From Leuctra nigra (lineage: Eukaryota; Arthropoda; Insecta; Plecoptera; Leuctridae), in contig OW203762.1 of assembly GCA_934045905.1 (NCBI GenBank), positions 23,220,345 to 23,284,344 of the forward strand: a DNA stretch of 64,000 bases, read 5' to 3'. Both the position numbers and the translations under genes were made by a program. This document shows positions 1 through 13,100 of this stretch, piece after piece. Below the pieces are notes generated by a model, which saw only the letters and a list, made by a program, of their open reading frames with translations, made no database searches and was not told where the DNA came from. The first letter of the stretch is position 1, and every line of letters starts with the position of its first letter.

Positions 1-1107
1 CATAGGTGATACAGATTAGTACCTAATATATAAGAATTATGTCTTATGGAATTTTGTATAGATGTAGGGCTTTCAAACTACTTATCATCCAAAAAAGGTA
101 ACAATGGAGGCCCGAAACGGGTAAAATATTGAGCAAATAGTGACAAAAACATTTAAAAAGCGACATAACTAATAGTTGATTAATAATTTATTGAATCGAG
201 TATAAAATTATTAACATCTGATTTATACCTTTCAAGAAAATCGGAAAAGAATCTACAATACGTTTGAGAAAGGTATTCAAAAGCATTAGATATTTATTTA
301 CTCAATCTGTCTTGGATGTTGGTTAAAAATTGAATGTGTCGAAATAGCGTATTTTTGTCTAAAAAGTTGGCAAATAGTCGAAAATAGAGGCCATGAGAAT
401 ATTTCCAAGCTCTCTTCTCAAAGTTTCAGACAATTGTCACAGTTTCTTGCATCGCGAGCAATAAACAGGAATTACTTCGAACGCCTGTCTCTGCGAACAA
501 TAGCCCACAACATTATGACAAATGACTCGCATCTGATAGGTGGGCCGCAGAAACCTCGCATCTATACAACATGGGGTGCTCTATGGGACGCTTCATATTC
601 GATTAAGAAACGAACCAAATTGAATAATCCCGATAGATTAACGGCGTCGTCGGCGAAGACACAGACAACCGTGTTTTAGCCGCTCACAATGACAGTCTGA
701 TGTATCAATCACGATCTGTCAGGGGGGGTGAGGGGGGATATACGTCGCGGGGGTGACAAACGAGCCAGGAACAATGGCGGGACAGAGGAGATGAAATAAT
801 CTGTTTTATGAGCAAAACTATTCCGAGGGCAATCAGGAGCAAGGCGGGGGGCCGCGCGGCGCCGAGTACAATAACATGATTCATGGCCGCACAGGGTCGA
901 CACCTAAACCTTTCATTTGAATTAAATAGATGGAATCGAGTGAGTTATTCGACATTAAACTAATGAAATAGACTCGAGAATTATTGTTAGTTTTCTTTTC
1001 TCGTGAAACAACATGCTTTTGCGATTTACGATACAGAGATTGATGGATGGTCACATTTCAAAAATATATTCTTAGATCTTTTAGTGGTGTTTAAGTTCTA
1101 AATGAAT

Positions 1108-1250
1108 TGGAATGAAGATGGAGGGTAGGATGGAAGGTGTGAAGGAAGAGGTCGTGGCCAATTAGCAGGAAACATTTACAACATTTGCATCTCGACTGAG
1201 GGTAAATCTACAGTCGAGAAGGCTGCATTATGAAGCTGGGACCTCCGGAT
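1108..1250 (-). mobile_element. Decayed SINE fragment
   Basis: Shares the body order of the better SINE copies: a GGATGGAAGGTG block, GGTCGTGGCC, then a TTTGCATCTCGACTGAGGG block and GGGACCTCCGG. The tRNA-like head is eroded. Confidence 0.45.
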
Positions 1251-1426
1251 GTTACTGTCTTAAAAGTTCACTTGGGGTAGAATTAAGTGAGGACATTTTG
1301 AGAGATTAGATTATTATGGTTTAACGGCGCGTCAACGACGAGGTTATATTGCGCACATTAATTATTTTACTTTAAACTTTGTTGAATTAAGTGGAGGACA
1401 TTGGGAGGGGGTTGACCTAACGGGCC

Positions 1427-1491
1427 CGATCCGGGGGAGTCCAGCACTGGTGGGAAGGCCAGGCCGGAATGGGGACGGACCGGGGGGGTGT
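1427..1491 (-). repeat. GC-rich dispersed repeat, copy A
   Basis: Its reverse complement resembles 8441-8500. Both carry CCGTCCCCATTC and AGTGCTGGACTCCCCCGGA in the same order. The family is unknown. Confidence 0.5.
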
Positions 1492-1992
1492 AAGGATTCG
1501 GGCCGGCGGAACCCGATTTCAGGGGGATCACCATCTCGAGGGGGAAGGTCGGCCCGATGAGGACCGTAAATTCAAGGGAGGGCATGGTTAGGCCGACCCT
1601 GGCTGCTCTTTGTCTGGACCTCACCACTGACCTGTCCGGCATGGGTAGCCCTTACACATGAGCATATGCTCGCCGGCGTAGCTGCAATGGATCGTTGGCC
1701 AACACAAACCCCACCACCGCGATAAGGTGGCAGCCGTCGGGGGGACATTTTGAGATGGAAGTGGAAATTAGAGTGAGTATCGACATGAAAGCTGATGCCA
1801 CGCGCAACTGGAGAACAAATAGAAAGTCGGTAATGAATTCCAAGTAGGAATCAGTACTGTTTGACGTGATGATCATCAGTCATCTCGCCATGTACCAGAG
1901 ATGCTGTGGCGCAGCGGTAACTGGGTTCTAAACGATACGATGAGATATTGCCCACCCGACCACTGCCTCACTCAAATTCCAACCACAGAGAA

Positions 1993-2470
1993 GATCCTCA
2001 TTCCTCACTGCACGAGCTTTCAGTTTTCAGTAGATCCTCATTCCTCACTACACAAGAGCTTTAGTAGATCCTCATTCCTCACTGCACAAGAGCTTTCAGT
2101 AGATCCTCATTCCTCACTGCACAAGAGCTTTAGTAGATCCTCATTCCTCACTGCACAAGAGCTTTCAGTAGATCCTCATTCCTCACTGCACAAGAGCTTT
2201 CAGTAGATCTCATTCCTCACTGCACAAGAGCTTTCAGTAGATCCTCATTCCTCACTGCACAAGAGCTTTCAGTAGATCCTCATTCCTCACTGCACAAGAG
2301 CTTTCAGTGGATCCTCATTCCTCACCTCACAAGAGCTTTCAGTAGATCCTCATTCCTCACTGCACAAGAGCTTTCAGTGGATCCTCATTCCTCACTGCAC
2401 AAGAGCTTTCAGTAGATCCTCATTCCTCACTGCATAAGAGCTTTCAGTGGATCCTCATTCCTCACTGCAA
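1993..2470. repeat. 34-35-bp tandem array, about 14 copies
   Basis: The unit contains GATCCTCATTCCTCACTGCA and AAGAGCTTTC. Spacing is 34 or 35 bp. Later copies alternate TAGATCC with TGGATCC, suggesting a dimeric higher-order unit of 70 bp. An open frame runs through it only because the unit lacks stops in one frame. Confidence 0.9.
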
Positions 2471-5322
2471 TGCACAACCTAAAAAACTAGAAGGAAGTTG
2501 AACAGTTCACCTCATATGAAACTTCCTTATTAACTGTGGTAATTTTTAGCAAACAATGTCAAATATGGAGACTTTTCTTAATTGATCTGAATTTCGAGAC
2601 ATTGAAATTTTATGCGAGTTTCCCAATTCAATGTTAGCGTCAAACCCATACCAAGGCACACGTTGCAATTCATTGACTTTAGGTCTCAAATATTTGCGTC
2701 TCCCAGAGTAAATACGCGACATAATTATCTCCACACATTCATAGAAAGTGTAATTGTCAAATATTTTCTCGGCGGCGGCGCCAGTCTAATCTCTGTTTTG
2801 AGAAAAGGTGAGAATGAACATCGGATCTACATGGTGGGGCGGAGAGAATTCGGAGAAGAGGCGCTTGTCATGTTTCACAACACAAGAGCACATCAGTTTG
2901 CCTTATCAATAGTTTGTAATTTTCGGAAGGAGCGAAAACGTAGACATGTATTTTGAAGGAGAAAAGTATAGATTTTAAAAAACAATGTATCTCCTTTTTG
3001 ACTTTCTACACACAGTGCAAATTTAACAACAAAATTATTTTAGACAAGGCGAATTATGGATGATATAAAACGGGGTATTGACATCACTTTATAGTAACTG
3101 GTTCTCAAATCATAGTTTTTAATTTTTAATATACCTAGGTTCTCTTTTGCAATTGAGCACCATTCAGAATAAATTGTGAAAAAATACATTAAAAATATGT
3201 TAAATTAGGTAGGTGATTGAAGCAATTTAATATCATATGGATAAAGATGAGTTAAATATAATAAATTTTTAGGACAAGTCGACTTTTGTTTGTAAATTGA
3301 TGTGTGGGAAAGGCAAGTTTTGATTTTGAACATGATTTTTAAATGCATTTTGAGATGATATTGAGTGATTTTGGTTGTTAGCCGATTTCTTTTCTTACGA
3401 TGTGCCGATCAAGACAGAGAACAATAATCAGTAGCCAATTAATGTTATTTAAAACTGGACAAGTGGAGTTTTGCTTTTCTAGCACAAATGCTAAACTCGA
3501 AGAGCATAACGAGAACTCTTGTGTGTGGTCCAGCGGTGTCATCTCAGAGTTCATCTCCAGACGAGAAGATCCGCAATAGAGCAATTACTACGCGCAGAAG
3601 TGAGGGCGTTGGAGAAACTCAACTGCCAGTGCAGCGAGCAATGGAAATGTTAAAACAATAATCATGACAAGTGTGTGGTCCATGCCCAGCAGCCGGCGGC
3701 GACATCTGCGAGGATGCAGAGAGGCTGAGGATGATCTGCACATCTTACGCAAGCATACTGATATATTAGTTAAGTCCGTATCACACTACACAATCCACGT
3801 TGGGCAACTCCACTCTTCTAGATTCAAAATGTCCAAATTCAAATATTATTTTTGAGTGCATGTTACTTTCATGGTTTAAGGTAAGGCTAGCTGTACGTTT
3901 TGTCATAACCTTTGTCATACAGCAATTAGCATTCAATTTTTCTGTTGATATTTGACCTTTATACAAAATGTGATTAAATATTACGTAATTGTGTTCTATG
4001 TTTTCAAGATTTGCTTCAACTTTAGTGCCCATTCATCTCAAATTGTCAAATTTCATTTGGCAAAATACAACAATTAATTCTAAACCAAGAATTGCCAAGA
4101 TTTTGACATTTTTCTACTATCACTCTAGAGCTGGGCTGCAGATTTGAATTACCCAACTTGAATTGTATAGTAGAATACCCACTTTACGCAACAAACCACT
4201 GATATATTAGTAGAAGAATATCGCCACGGTACACGTACGACCTGACATTAAGAAAACGAAATCGCTTCGTAGAAAGCGTTTTGGTGTGATAACTAGATGT
4301 CATTATCATATATTTAACAACAATTTGAAAGGATAAAAGTATTCGATAAACTGTTATTTAATTCTTTTTAAATCCTTGTTGATTCGCTAATTTTCGAAAT
4401 CAATTTACGACATATAAACTCCTAGCATTTTGCATCTTCTACAGGTAGGCATTTTAAAAGGTGCTTTTCGCCGTTTCGAAGAAGGGATAACATTTAATTT
4501 ATTATTCCGCAGCTTGTAAATTGGTCATATTTAATTTGCGGCTCCGAACCATGTTAAAGCTACACAGAACATTACTCACCATAATTGATCTTTCATTTAA
4601 CTAATTGTTTCGTAGAGATCCATATATGGCGATACGAGATTTGCATAATTGTTTTATAGCTTAGGAAAGAGTGGACACATTATAGTTAATGTTATTATTT
4701 ATTACAGTCGCCATTTGGTCAAAGAACATGTAATTAAGGGCCGATTTGTAACTCTACAACGGTTCAAACGTGCCCCCAAAAAAGCCGCGCTAAAAAATCA
4801 AGACTATCTAGATACCTCACGACAATACCCACTAATCAATTAGTCAATTATACATTTCACCGAGATTCTTTATTGGGTAGACAGTTCCTGAATTCCTGAT
4901 TCTTTGGAACTAGGAAGTGATTAGTTTAAAATTTATGGAGGTGGGAAATCACAGTGACTAAATTCATTGAATCTTTTGTAATTCTTCCCATTTGTGTAAC
5001 CTAGTCGGAATACAATGAGCAAACCAATTTATTGGAAAAATGAATGAATCTAAGAAGAACATTTGGATAATCTAATGTCAGATACGATTCAGTTTTGTGG
5101 TAATGGTAATTAATCATGCGGAGAGTAATAATTACGAATGCACGTTAAATATAATAATTTCGCCTCTTGGAATAAATCCTCAATAAATTTTGACTTCAAT
5201 ATAATTATACAATTAGTCATCGATGATCAGAATCAGTTAAATGTAGATGACGTAGACTCGTGAGGTGATTGGGTATTTACTGGTCGAATGGTTTATGTTA
5301 TGAGGGGCCGTGCAGTGTCAGA

Positions 5323-6380
5323 GATGGCGCCTCTAACCCGATGATGGCACCTCCACCTTGGTGCACCACCCGAAAATTTAGTAATTTTCGGGTTCTAAAC
5401 ACCTGTAGGACAAAGTAAATCAAATAAACCATTACAAGCTATGGAATTATTTTCATTGAACTGTTCTGAATTCACGTCCATAGCCCTATTTTGTTAACAA
5501 TTACACTGGAAAAAGATATTGATAAAAATCGATTAAAAAACTCGTCAAGGCCACGCTCACTACCAAGCCCTCTTAACTTATGTATAGCACCTACACCTAA
5601 CTCAATACTGAGTATGGCACCTCCACCTGACTAATAGTGCCTCTCAACTTAGGTATGGCACCTCCACCTGACTAATAGTGCCTCTCAACTTATGTATGGC
5701 ACCTCCACCTAGCTAATGGTGCCTGTAAACTGATGTATGGCACCTCCACCTGTGTAATGCTGCCTCTCAACTTATGTATGGCACCTCCACCTGGCTAATG
5801 GTGCCTGTAAACTGATGTATGGCACCTCCACCTGACAAATGGTGCCTCTAAACTGATGTATGGCACCTCCACCTGCCTAATGGTGCCTGTAAACTTATGT
5901 ATGGCACCTCTACCTGGCTAATGGTGCCTCTCAACTTATGTATGGCACCTCCACCTGGCTAATGGTGCCTGTAAACTGATGTATGGCACCTCCACCTGAC
6001 AAATGGTGCCTCTAAACTGATGTATGGCACCTCCACCTGCCTAATGGTGCCTGTAAACTGATGTATGACACCTCCACCTGACAAATGGTGCCTCTAAACT
6101 GATGTATGGCACCTCCACCTGCCTAATGGTGCCTCTCAACTTATGTACGGTACCTCCACCTGACTAATAGTGCCTCTTAACTTATGTATGGCACCTCCAC
6201 CTAACTCAATACTGATTATGGCACCTCCACCTAACTCAATACTGAGTATGGCACCTCCACCTGAGTCTGACTAATAGTGCCTCTCAACTATGTATGGCAC
6301 CTCCACCTGACTAATGGTGCCTCTAACTGATGTATGGCTTTCCACCCGGCTAATAGCTTGCATCTATACTGAGTATGGCA
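5323..6380. repeat. 41-bp tandem array, about 20 copies plus degenerate edge
   Basis: Each unit has GGCACCTCCACCTG, a short spacer, then GGTGCC or AGTGCC and CTTATGTAT or CTGATGTAT. GGCACC and GGTGCC within a unit can pair as a 6-bp stem. CACCTG is an E-box core. The dense part is about 5576-6380. The left edge is sparse. Confidence 0.9.
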
Positions 6381-6559
6381 CCCTAATTTTCATCAAATTT
6401 ACCTCCCAAAAAGGGATTACAGAAAAATTCTCGTGACCTATTAAAAACGCATTTCATTATATTGAAAATTGTGCAAAAGACTTTCAACTTTCCCTAAGCT
6501 GAGAGGATGATAAATAACTTTTCAACCAAATGTTGTTATCCATTTTCTCTGCGTTTGCA

Positions 6560-6910
6560 ATACACTGGCAGGTTTGTGGCGCGCAGTAATTGGCCCTGCC
6601 TGTCGCGACCTTGTCCTGCCACGCCGACTGAGCCACCGACTGAGTTATGTCCGCGAGGCGCCGTGCGGTGACACGCGGCGCCACTGTCGCAGATTGCATC
6701 GCCAGCACGCGCCGTTCGCGATTTATTAATTCCGTGTGTGAGGTAACCGACGAGAGCGTTCCTCGAAACAGAGCGGAGGTTCTTTTTTACTCTGCTCCGG
6801 CCGGATAAATGGCGGGTGATTGGGAGATAAGCGGCTAAATGGAAGAGATTTACCGGCCCTGCGGGGAGAATGGGAACTAATACGCGGCGGAGAAATGAGC
6901 GCCACGGCAA
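6560..6910. other. GC-rich island
   Basis: About 350 bp of clearly higher GC than the flanks, with many CG dinucleotides (GCGGCGCCAC, CCGGCCGGATAAATGG). Two overlapping minus-strand frames look incidental. It could be a promoter or enhancer. No motif is decisive. Confidence 0.35.
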
Positions 6911-7580
6911 ATTAGCTCGCTTTTTACTCAGCTCGAATGTTAATTAAAACTAACTTAAAACTTGCTGATTTATACGAGGAAATTGGTTTTCGCGCGCAAA
7001 AAACGGAGAGACCTACTTGCCATAAATCGCAAAGAAATTGTTTTACAAAATATAATTATATACTTGTGAAATTTTAGCAGCAGATTGCAATAGATCAAGA
7101 AAGTTTGTTACAAAAAAATCAACGTTTTTGTAAAGTCATAGATTATTTTTTTATAAATGTAAAATCCAGATAGGAAGTCATAATTAGATATTTTTATTGC
7201 GACTAAATGTTTTACTTGTAGTCTTGAGGACTCGGATAAATGTAAAATTGAGCATTATCTCGTTTAAATGCTTAATAAAAATATGTAATCTTCCAAAATT
7301 CAATTTCATTCCAACTATTTAAGATGAAGGATTGCCTTCTAAACCGTCATTTGTAAGATTGTGACCGTGGCTTTGAAGACAGATGTTGAAGCGACAAAGT
7401 CGTAGTCTATTCATTTCTCTTCACCCCATTTATAAACATTTAAAAGTTAGAAGCGGGCTTAAAAATGTAAAAACTAGCATTTTCCACAAAATATCACATG
7501 ATCAAAAGATATTAATCCAAGATTTTAGCTTAAAAAACCTAAAACATCTAGCTTCAAAAATATTATATGATTTCTGATCA

Positions 7581-7774
7581 TCAGAGGTAGAAGGCCAGAA
7601 GTCCATTTTCTTGATTTTGCGCTGCACACTTTTGGAATGATTTAATCAAACTTTATCAAGACAATTGCCATTGACTGCTGTCAACAAATACAATTATATT
7701 GAAGCTGTCACCATTACAAACATGAAATGGTTTACGAGCCGATTGAAGCGTACTTCCAGCCTTCTACCTCTGAG
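7581..7774. mobile_element. Short terminal-inverted-repeat element, family 1, copy 1
   Basis: Ends are inverted: TCAGAGGTAGAAGGCCAGAA at the left and its near complement at the right. The internal block with TGTCAACAAATACA and TATATTGAAGC is shared with 32388-32808. No coding capacity, so a MITE-like non-autonomous element. Confidence 0.75.
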
Positions 7775-7819
7775 GTACAGATGTCCTCTGCGCACGGAGC
7801 ACTCCACATTCCTCGCCAA

Positions 7820-8060
7820 CCTCGGCGCACATGCATGACGTCACGGCGTCTATAGAAGGTGATTTAAACGCTCTGTTGAAGTATGAATATTGTCGGTGGC
7901 GCCAGGCGCCCGGCTCGCTGGGCCAACATCACGGCAGAAACTCAATAATAACGCTAAGATAGTGAATAAATCTAGCACCTCGCGCGGCGATCGTAAATAA
8001 CGCGAGACCCGAGCGTGTAGGGGGACGGCCACTAGCAGTAGCACACGCCGATACGCGAAT
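7820..8060. other. GC-rich island
   Basis: Contains GACGTCACGGCG and GGCGCCAGGCGCCCGGC within AT-rich flanks. TGACGTCA-like and palindromic GGCGCC motifs suggest a regulatory element. Unproven. Confidence 0.3.
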
Positions 8061-8330
8061 TCACATTCGTTACATTCATATCTCAATTTAATATAAAAAA
8101 AACAGCTTATAAAAATGATCGTTGAAGCTCCGTTTCTCCGGGAAAATATGCAATTATATATCAACTTTTGGCGAAAGTCTGCTTAAAAGTTCGATTAGTT
8201 GAGCTTTTTGCCTTATATCCGAAGAAATAAAGCTTATATGACAGTATTTTCTTTCCCTCGTGGTATAAATAGAACGATCGCCTATTTGAAATTAGCGCGC
8301 TACCCTTGTTACGTCATCGCAGACAACTCC

Positions 8331-8355
8331 CAAGAATCCCAAGAATCCCAAGAAT
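8331..8355. repeat. 9-bp unit repeated three times
   Basis: CCCAAGAAT is repeated in tandem. A small local repeat only. Confidence 0.8.
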
Positions 8356-8440
8356 TGCGATGCACGACTCGCCGAGATAACATAGCGGCGTTTAGAGTAT
8401 ATTCGTCAAAATGATGAGATGATAAACCCACCCGCCCTCC

Positions 8441-8500
8441 GTTCCGTCCCCATTCAGCACTGGCCCTACTCCAAGTGCTGGACTCCCCCGGACCGGTGCC
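8441..8500 (+). repeat. GC-rich dispersed repeat, copy B
   Basis: Partner of 1427-1491 in the opposite orientation, roughly 80 percent alike over 55 bases by eye. Confidence 0.5.
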
Positions 8501-8821
8501 CCCTTTGGTCGATCCCTCTATGACCTCCATTTACGATCAACACAATAAATAATACAAAATGAATCTAATCTTAGCTACTCCATTTGGAGAGGACCTTTCA
8601 GCGCCTGAGGGCAAATGGCAAATACAAATCGCCAATAAAATGCTGTATACACCTCAGAAATGTGAATTTTCTTTGCTCCAATATTGTTATTGGGGTGAGG
8701 TGGAGGTAGTGACAGAAAAATATACAAAATTAGCGTCTAAAATAGGAATTTCAAACAGAAAATAGTTTTTCACTGCTGCAAATTTCGTGTCAAACGTATG
8801 TTACCTCAACTCAAAACGAAA

Positions 8822-8843
8822 TACAAACAAACAAACAAACAAT
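8822..8843. repeat. AAAC microsatellite
   Basis: A run of about five AAAC units. Confidence 0.8.
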
Positions 8844-9262
8844 AATGACAGTACGTGAGTCATAAAAGCAAAATGTAGCAAAGTGTAATAAAATTTAAAT
8901 TTAAAAAAGTGTATCATGAAAATGTTATGAATTATCTTCTCGTGATATGTTTCGAAAGATCTCCATAGCTCGCGCGAGCTGGAGTATCGGCTGTCCCTCT
9001 ATACAGTGCACCGCGAGAAGACTAAGCTGTGGATGGAGTCATCATCATTATGTTACCTGCAGTAATGACCACACACATGCGGCTCTAGCTGGGAAGTCAC
9101 ACGACCTTCACCTTTACGACCAGATTATCGAGTTAGTCTAATTAACCAGGGGGGGCCCCACTGACCAACGACATGGTTTATGTTGACGCTTTCGGGCCGG
9201 GGACGAGCTTATCAGTGGATCAGGAGTCAGGGCTATTCGGACGGAATCTGGGCCAATACTTT

Positions 9263-9412
9263 GTTTGTTCTGCTACTAGGCTAATGGCGACGGATGATGG
9301 AGAATAGATGAGGATGGGTTGGTGGGGAACCTTCCCAGTACTTGCCTCGACTGAGAGAAACCGTGGGATTCGAACCTGGGACACACGGAGTGAACCAGAG
9401 CAAAATGGAGTC
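9263..9412 (-). mobile_element. SINE remnant
   Basis: Contains TAATGGCGACGGATGATGG, then ACCTTCCCAGTACTTGCCTC, GACTGAGAG and a tRNA-like B-box region GGGATTCGAACC, in the order of the SINE family when read on the minus strand. Confidence 0.6.
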
Positions 9413-10800
9413 AGCCGTTCAAGTTTAGCGGACTTTGAAGTGAACTTTATGTTGTTGTAAAGCAAATATATACCAAGGAGCCCATTTATGTGGATTATAT
9501 TAATTCATACCTCCGTAAAAGATACGTATTACAAGTGACGTTGGTGGAGGTGCCGTGTTTTTAGAAAATATTACAATGAATGCAGAGAAAAAGTTCAACT
9601 TTTGATTTCTTAATCAAAAGCTCACTATTCTGACACAAAACGAAAATACTGGACTTTCATTAGTGATATTCGGGTTCAATTCCCGCTGCCAACTTGTCAT
9701 GATGTTTTCCTCAGTGGAGTGGAAAACGCTTCATATTTGGTGAGACATTTTGTAATTTTCATCTTGTGTTTGACATTCCATCTATTTTGTTCCCACTCGA
9801 GTTTAGCTCATTCTGTTGACGGAGAGCTTTTCGAAGCTAATAAACAAACTGTTATTGTTTGGTCCTGCCGATCGGCCGCTGGATTCCGCTGCTGACTCCT
9901 GCCCAACTTCCTCGAGAGTAATTTGTGCGTGAAAGTTCTCTGCTGTCCCCCCATCTGCCGGCAACGCTGCGCAACACAACGCCGACACGCTTGATTATAT
10001 TTCCTGTTCCACCAGAACTTGCTACATTGCTCACGTAGCTACCGCCTTGATTTATAGCGAAAACACTCGCCATTCTACCGGAAATAGCGAAATAAAAGTT
10101 GAAGTTCTTTTAACTAAAGGCTCATAGAAGGTAGTAGAAAGAAAAATGCCAGTAGATAAAAATCTAGAGATAGCAGTAAACTGCTTGAAAACGAAAAAAC
10201 AGTTTTATTTTTATTCTTCTCCTCGGATGTAGCCCATGGAACTATTGAATGAAACTATAATTTAAGTGCAATGTAAAGTTGGATTCATAAATAAAGAGGG
10301 AAATGGCTGGAGAAAGGTGTAGGCTAGACATCCGTGCGCCTTCCATTGCAAATTTGTTGTTCGTAGATCAGCCAGGCCAGTTTATACCAAATCCTAGATC
10401 CAAAATTGGACAAATTATTTTGCTCAGGAGGGTAGTGAATTTAACCTCAAAAAATAGATTTTTAATATTAGTTTTATATCAAATGAAATTTGCAAAATAA
10501 TTAGGTAGTGGGGGAGGGGCTCTTACGAAGTTGTCAAGATATTTTAGGATGACATCTTCCGAAGTAAACAAAATGCAAAAGTGATATAAAATATGCTCCT
10601 TCTCGATCATATCGAACTGGCTGGATAACTGTTTTTCTATACTTATTGTAAGTCTGCAAAATGCCGTATTATAAAATGTAATTTTGTGATTAATATTGTC
10701 GTGAGTGGTGCGATGAGAGCAGAGAAGCTGTGTTATTTGCTCTCCCTAACAACCCCAGCTACTTGGGCGTTGCTCTGATATCTGTCGATGAACCAATGAT

Positions 10801-11560
10801 CTCAGTGGTATGATCAAGTACCACCATGCAACGCCGGAGGATCAGCTTCCATGCACAAGGTTCGCCAAAACACTTCAACAGCTACCGATGTGCTCAGTGG
10901 TATGATCAAGTACCACCATGCAACGCCGGAGGACCCAGCTTCCATGCGCAAGGTTCGCCAAAACACTTCAACAGCTACCGATGCGCTCAGTGGTTATGAT
11001 CAAGTACCACCATGCAACGCCGGAGGACCCAGCTTCCATGCGCAAGGTTCGCCAAAACACTTCAACAGCTACCGATGTGCTCAGTGGTATGATCAAGTAC
11101 CAGCATGCGACGCCTGGAGACTGCTTGTGCCAAAACACTTCAACAGCTACCGATGTGCTCAGTGGTATGATCAAGTACCACCATGCAACGCCGGAGGACC
11201 CCGCTTCCATGCGCATGGTTCGCCAAAACACTTCAACAGCTACCGATGCGCTCAGTGGTATGATCAAGTACCAGCATGCGACGCCTGGAGACTGCTTGTG
11301 CAAAACACTTCAACAGCTACCGATTTGCTCAGTGGTTATGATCAAGTACCACCATGCAACGCCGGAGGACCCCGCTTCCATGCGCATGGTTCGCCAAAAC
11401 ACTTCAACAGCTACCGATGCGCTCAGTGGTATGATCAAGTACCAGCATGCGACGCCTGGAGACTGCTTGTGCAAAACACTTCAACAGCTACCGATGCGCT
11501 CAGTGGTTATGATCAAGTACCACCGTGCGACGCCTGGAGACTGCTGCCAAAACACTCGCC
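10801..11560. repeat. Tandem array alternating about 93- and 77-bp units (9 copies)
   Basis: Landmark CTCAGTGG recurs at spacings of 92, 93, 94, 78, 93, 77, 94 and 77 bp. Long units end with a block containing GCCGGAGGACC, short units with CGCCTGGAGACTG. The second half is therefore a regular dimer of about 170 bp. Long open frames on both strands pass through it without recognisable protein features. Confidence 0.9.
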
Positions 11561-11886
11561 AGGCACGACATTGCTACTGTCCAGAGTTTACTCACTCGGT
11601 CACGAAGTTGCTCGGCGGGATCACGTGGCCTGGGGTCTGGATCTTCTTGTATTTCACGCCGAGATCAGTAAACTCCTGGAACACAACATCCACTTCAAGT
11701 AATTAATACAATCAGTCGGCAATCAGTCGGCTGAAACGGAGTTTGAAAAAATACACGATAATAAACTCAATCTTCAACAATTGGTTCGTGATTTCTGTTC
11801 TAGTATTCAAATACCGTTGAAAATAAAGTCTGTTCAATATCAAAAGACAACTTGAAAGGACTAAAAATGTTTTTTATATATAGTAG

Positions 11887-11942
11887 GTATACTCATAGAC
11901 ATTTATACTCACTGCGTTCGAGTATAAATGTCTATAGTATAC
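11887..11942. repeat. Hairpin, stem of about 23 bp
   Basis: Arms 11887-11910 and 11920-11942 are complementary apart from one bulge, with a 9-nt loop. It could be a small foldback or a hairpin RNA source. There is no evidence of expression. Confidence 0.6.
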
Positions 11943-12965
11943 TTTTCAGTTTTCAGTTTTTACAAATATTCAATATTGCAATATAATATAACTTAGTTTG
12001 CGTTTATTTTCATTCCGTTTTTTTATTAATAAATAAAATAGAACTCAATCATCTTCTCAATTATATTTATCTGCGATACTAAAAAGTAAAAATCCTACCG
12101 ATACGAATAAAGAAGATCAACATAATTAAAGTAATAATAAAAACTGAGCGATTTTACTTGGCCAATGTAACGGAATTTTCACTCAATTTAACTAAGAAAC
12201 TAGATTCGTAGCTTTTGGAAAGATTTATGATTATCATTAATAAGTCCACAATAAATTATAAAGATTTCACATGACCCAATCAGAGTAGCTCCTTAATGAG
12301 CACACATTGCTACAAAATCAACACAATCATAAGTTTTGACAGCAGCTGTTAAAATATGTCGTCAACGTCACCTGTCAATTTCATAATAATTATGCGAAAC
12401 TCCATCAAAATCAGACGTAGGACCACCCACTTGGTCGAAAAGATTAAATAAAAAAAAACTTTTCCTAGCGATAGGTACTCAAACAACATTCGGACAGGTG
12501 AAAGAAACATACATTCTTACTGTCATCTTTAATTGGTCAATGGAATTATGATGTCTACGTGAGTGATATAATGGAAGTGTTGACGGGGAGAGAAATGTGT
12601 CAAATGTTCGGAAAGGTCATTGGACCGCGGTCCAGACCAGACACGAGACGGATTGAGTAAAAGCGACACCCACACGAGGCCCAGTGAACAGCGAGAGTCG
12701 CGCGAATTGCGTGCCAAATGGCGGCGGGAATTTAGAACGGCGATTTGGAATCATTTCACAAGACATGTGTGAGACATTTCCAGTATGTTGACGATTTGGA
12801 TTTCAGGAGTTCCAAGAAATTTTCTGAAGCTGATTGCTGTTGTTTTTCTGTATCGAAATTCTAAAATACTGATACTTTTCAGTTTGAAATATTTATGAAA
12901 AATCCAGGTGATGAAATACTGCATTCTGATCTCTTTCAAGTTTCAACTCCATTGGACTGGCCTAT

Positions 12966-13100
12966 TTAGGGCCGCTTTTTCAATGCTCTGGTAAAACAAA
13001 TAGACGATCATTCTAAGAATGTTATTGCTTGTTGCCATGACAATTTATAGTCCAATCAACTGTTTAAAATTTAGTAGAGCATTGAAAAACTGGACCTAAC
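12966..13100. mobile_element. Short foldback element
   Basis: Left end TTAGGGCCGCTTTTTCAATG and right end are imperfect inverted repeats of about 24 bp (TTTTTCAATGCTCT is shared). About 135 bp, non-coding. Confidence 0.6.

Noticed and set aside
1901..2206. 101-codon frame through the 35-bp array
   Set aside because: Open only because the unit lacks stops. Unit length changes (34/35) break any repeat periodicity.
6536..6910. 124-codon minus-strand frame in the GC-rich island
   Set aside because: High GC lowers stop frequency. A second overlapping frame is also open and no domain is visible.
8990..9030. Minus-strand VHC-containing stretch as the DUSP11 catalytic exon
   Set aside because: It reads VHCIEG rather than HCTHGxNR, a stop lies just upstream, and splice sites are poor.
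10851..11706. Two long overlapping plus-strand frames (283 and 262 codons) and a 111-codon minus frame
   Set aside because: They lie in the alternating 93/77-bp tandem array. Several frames are open at once and none shows protein-like composition or a family match.
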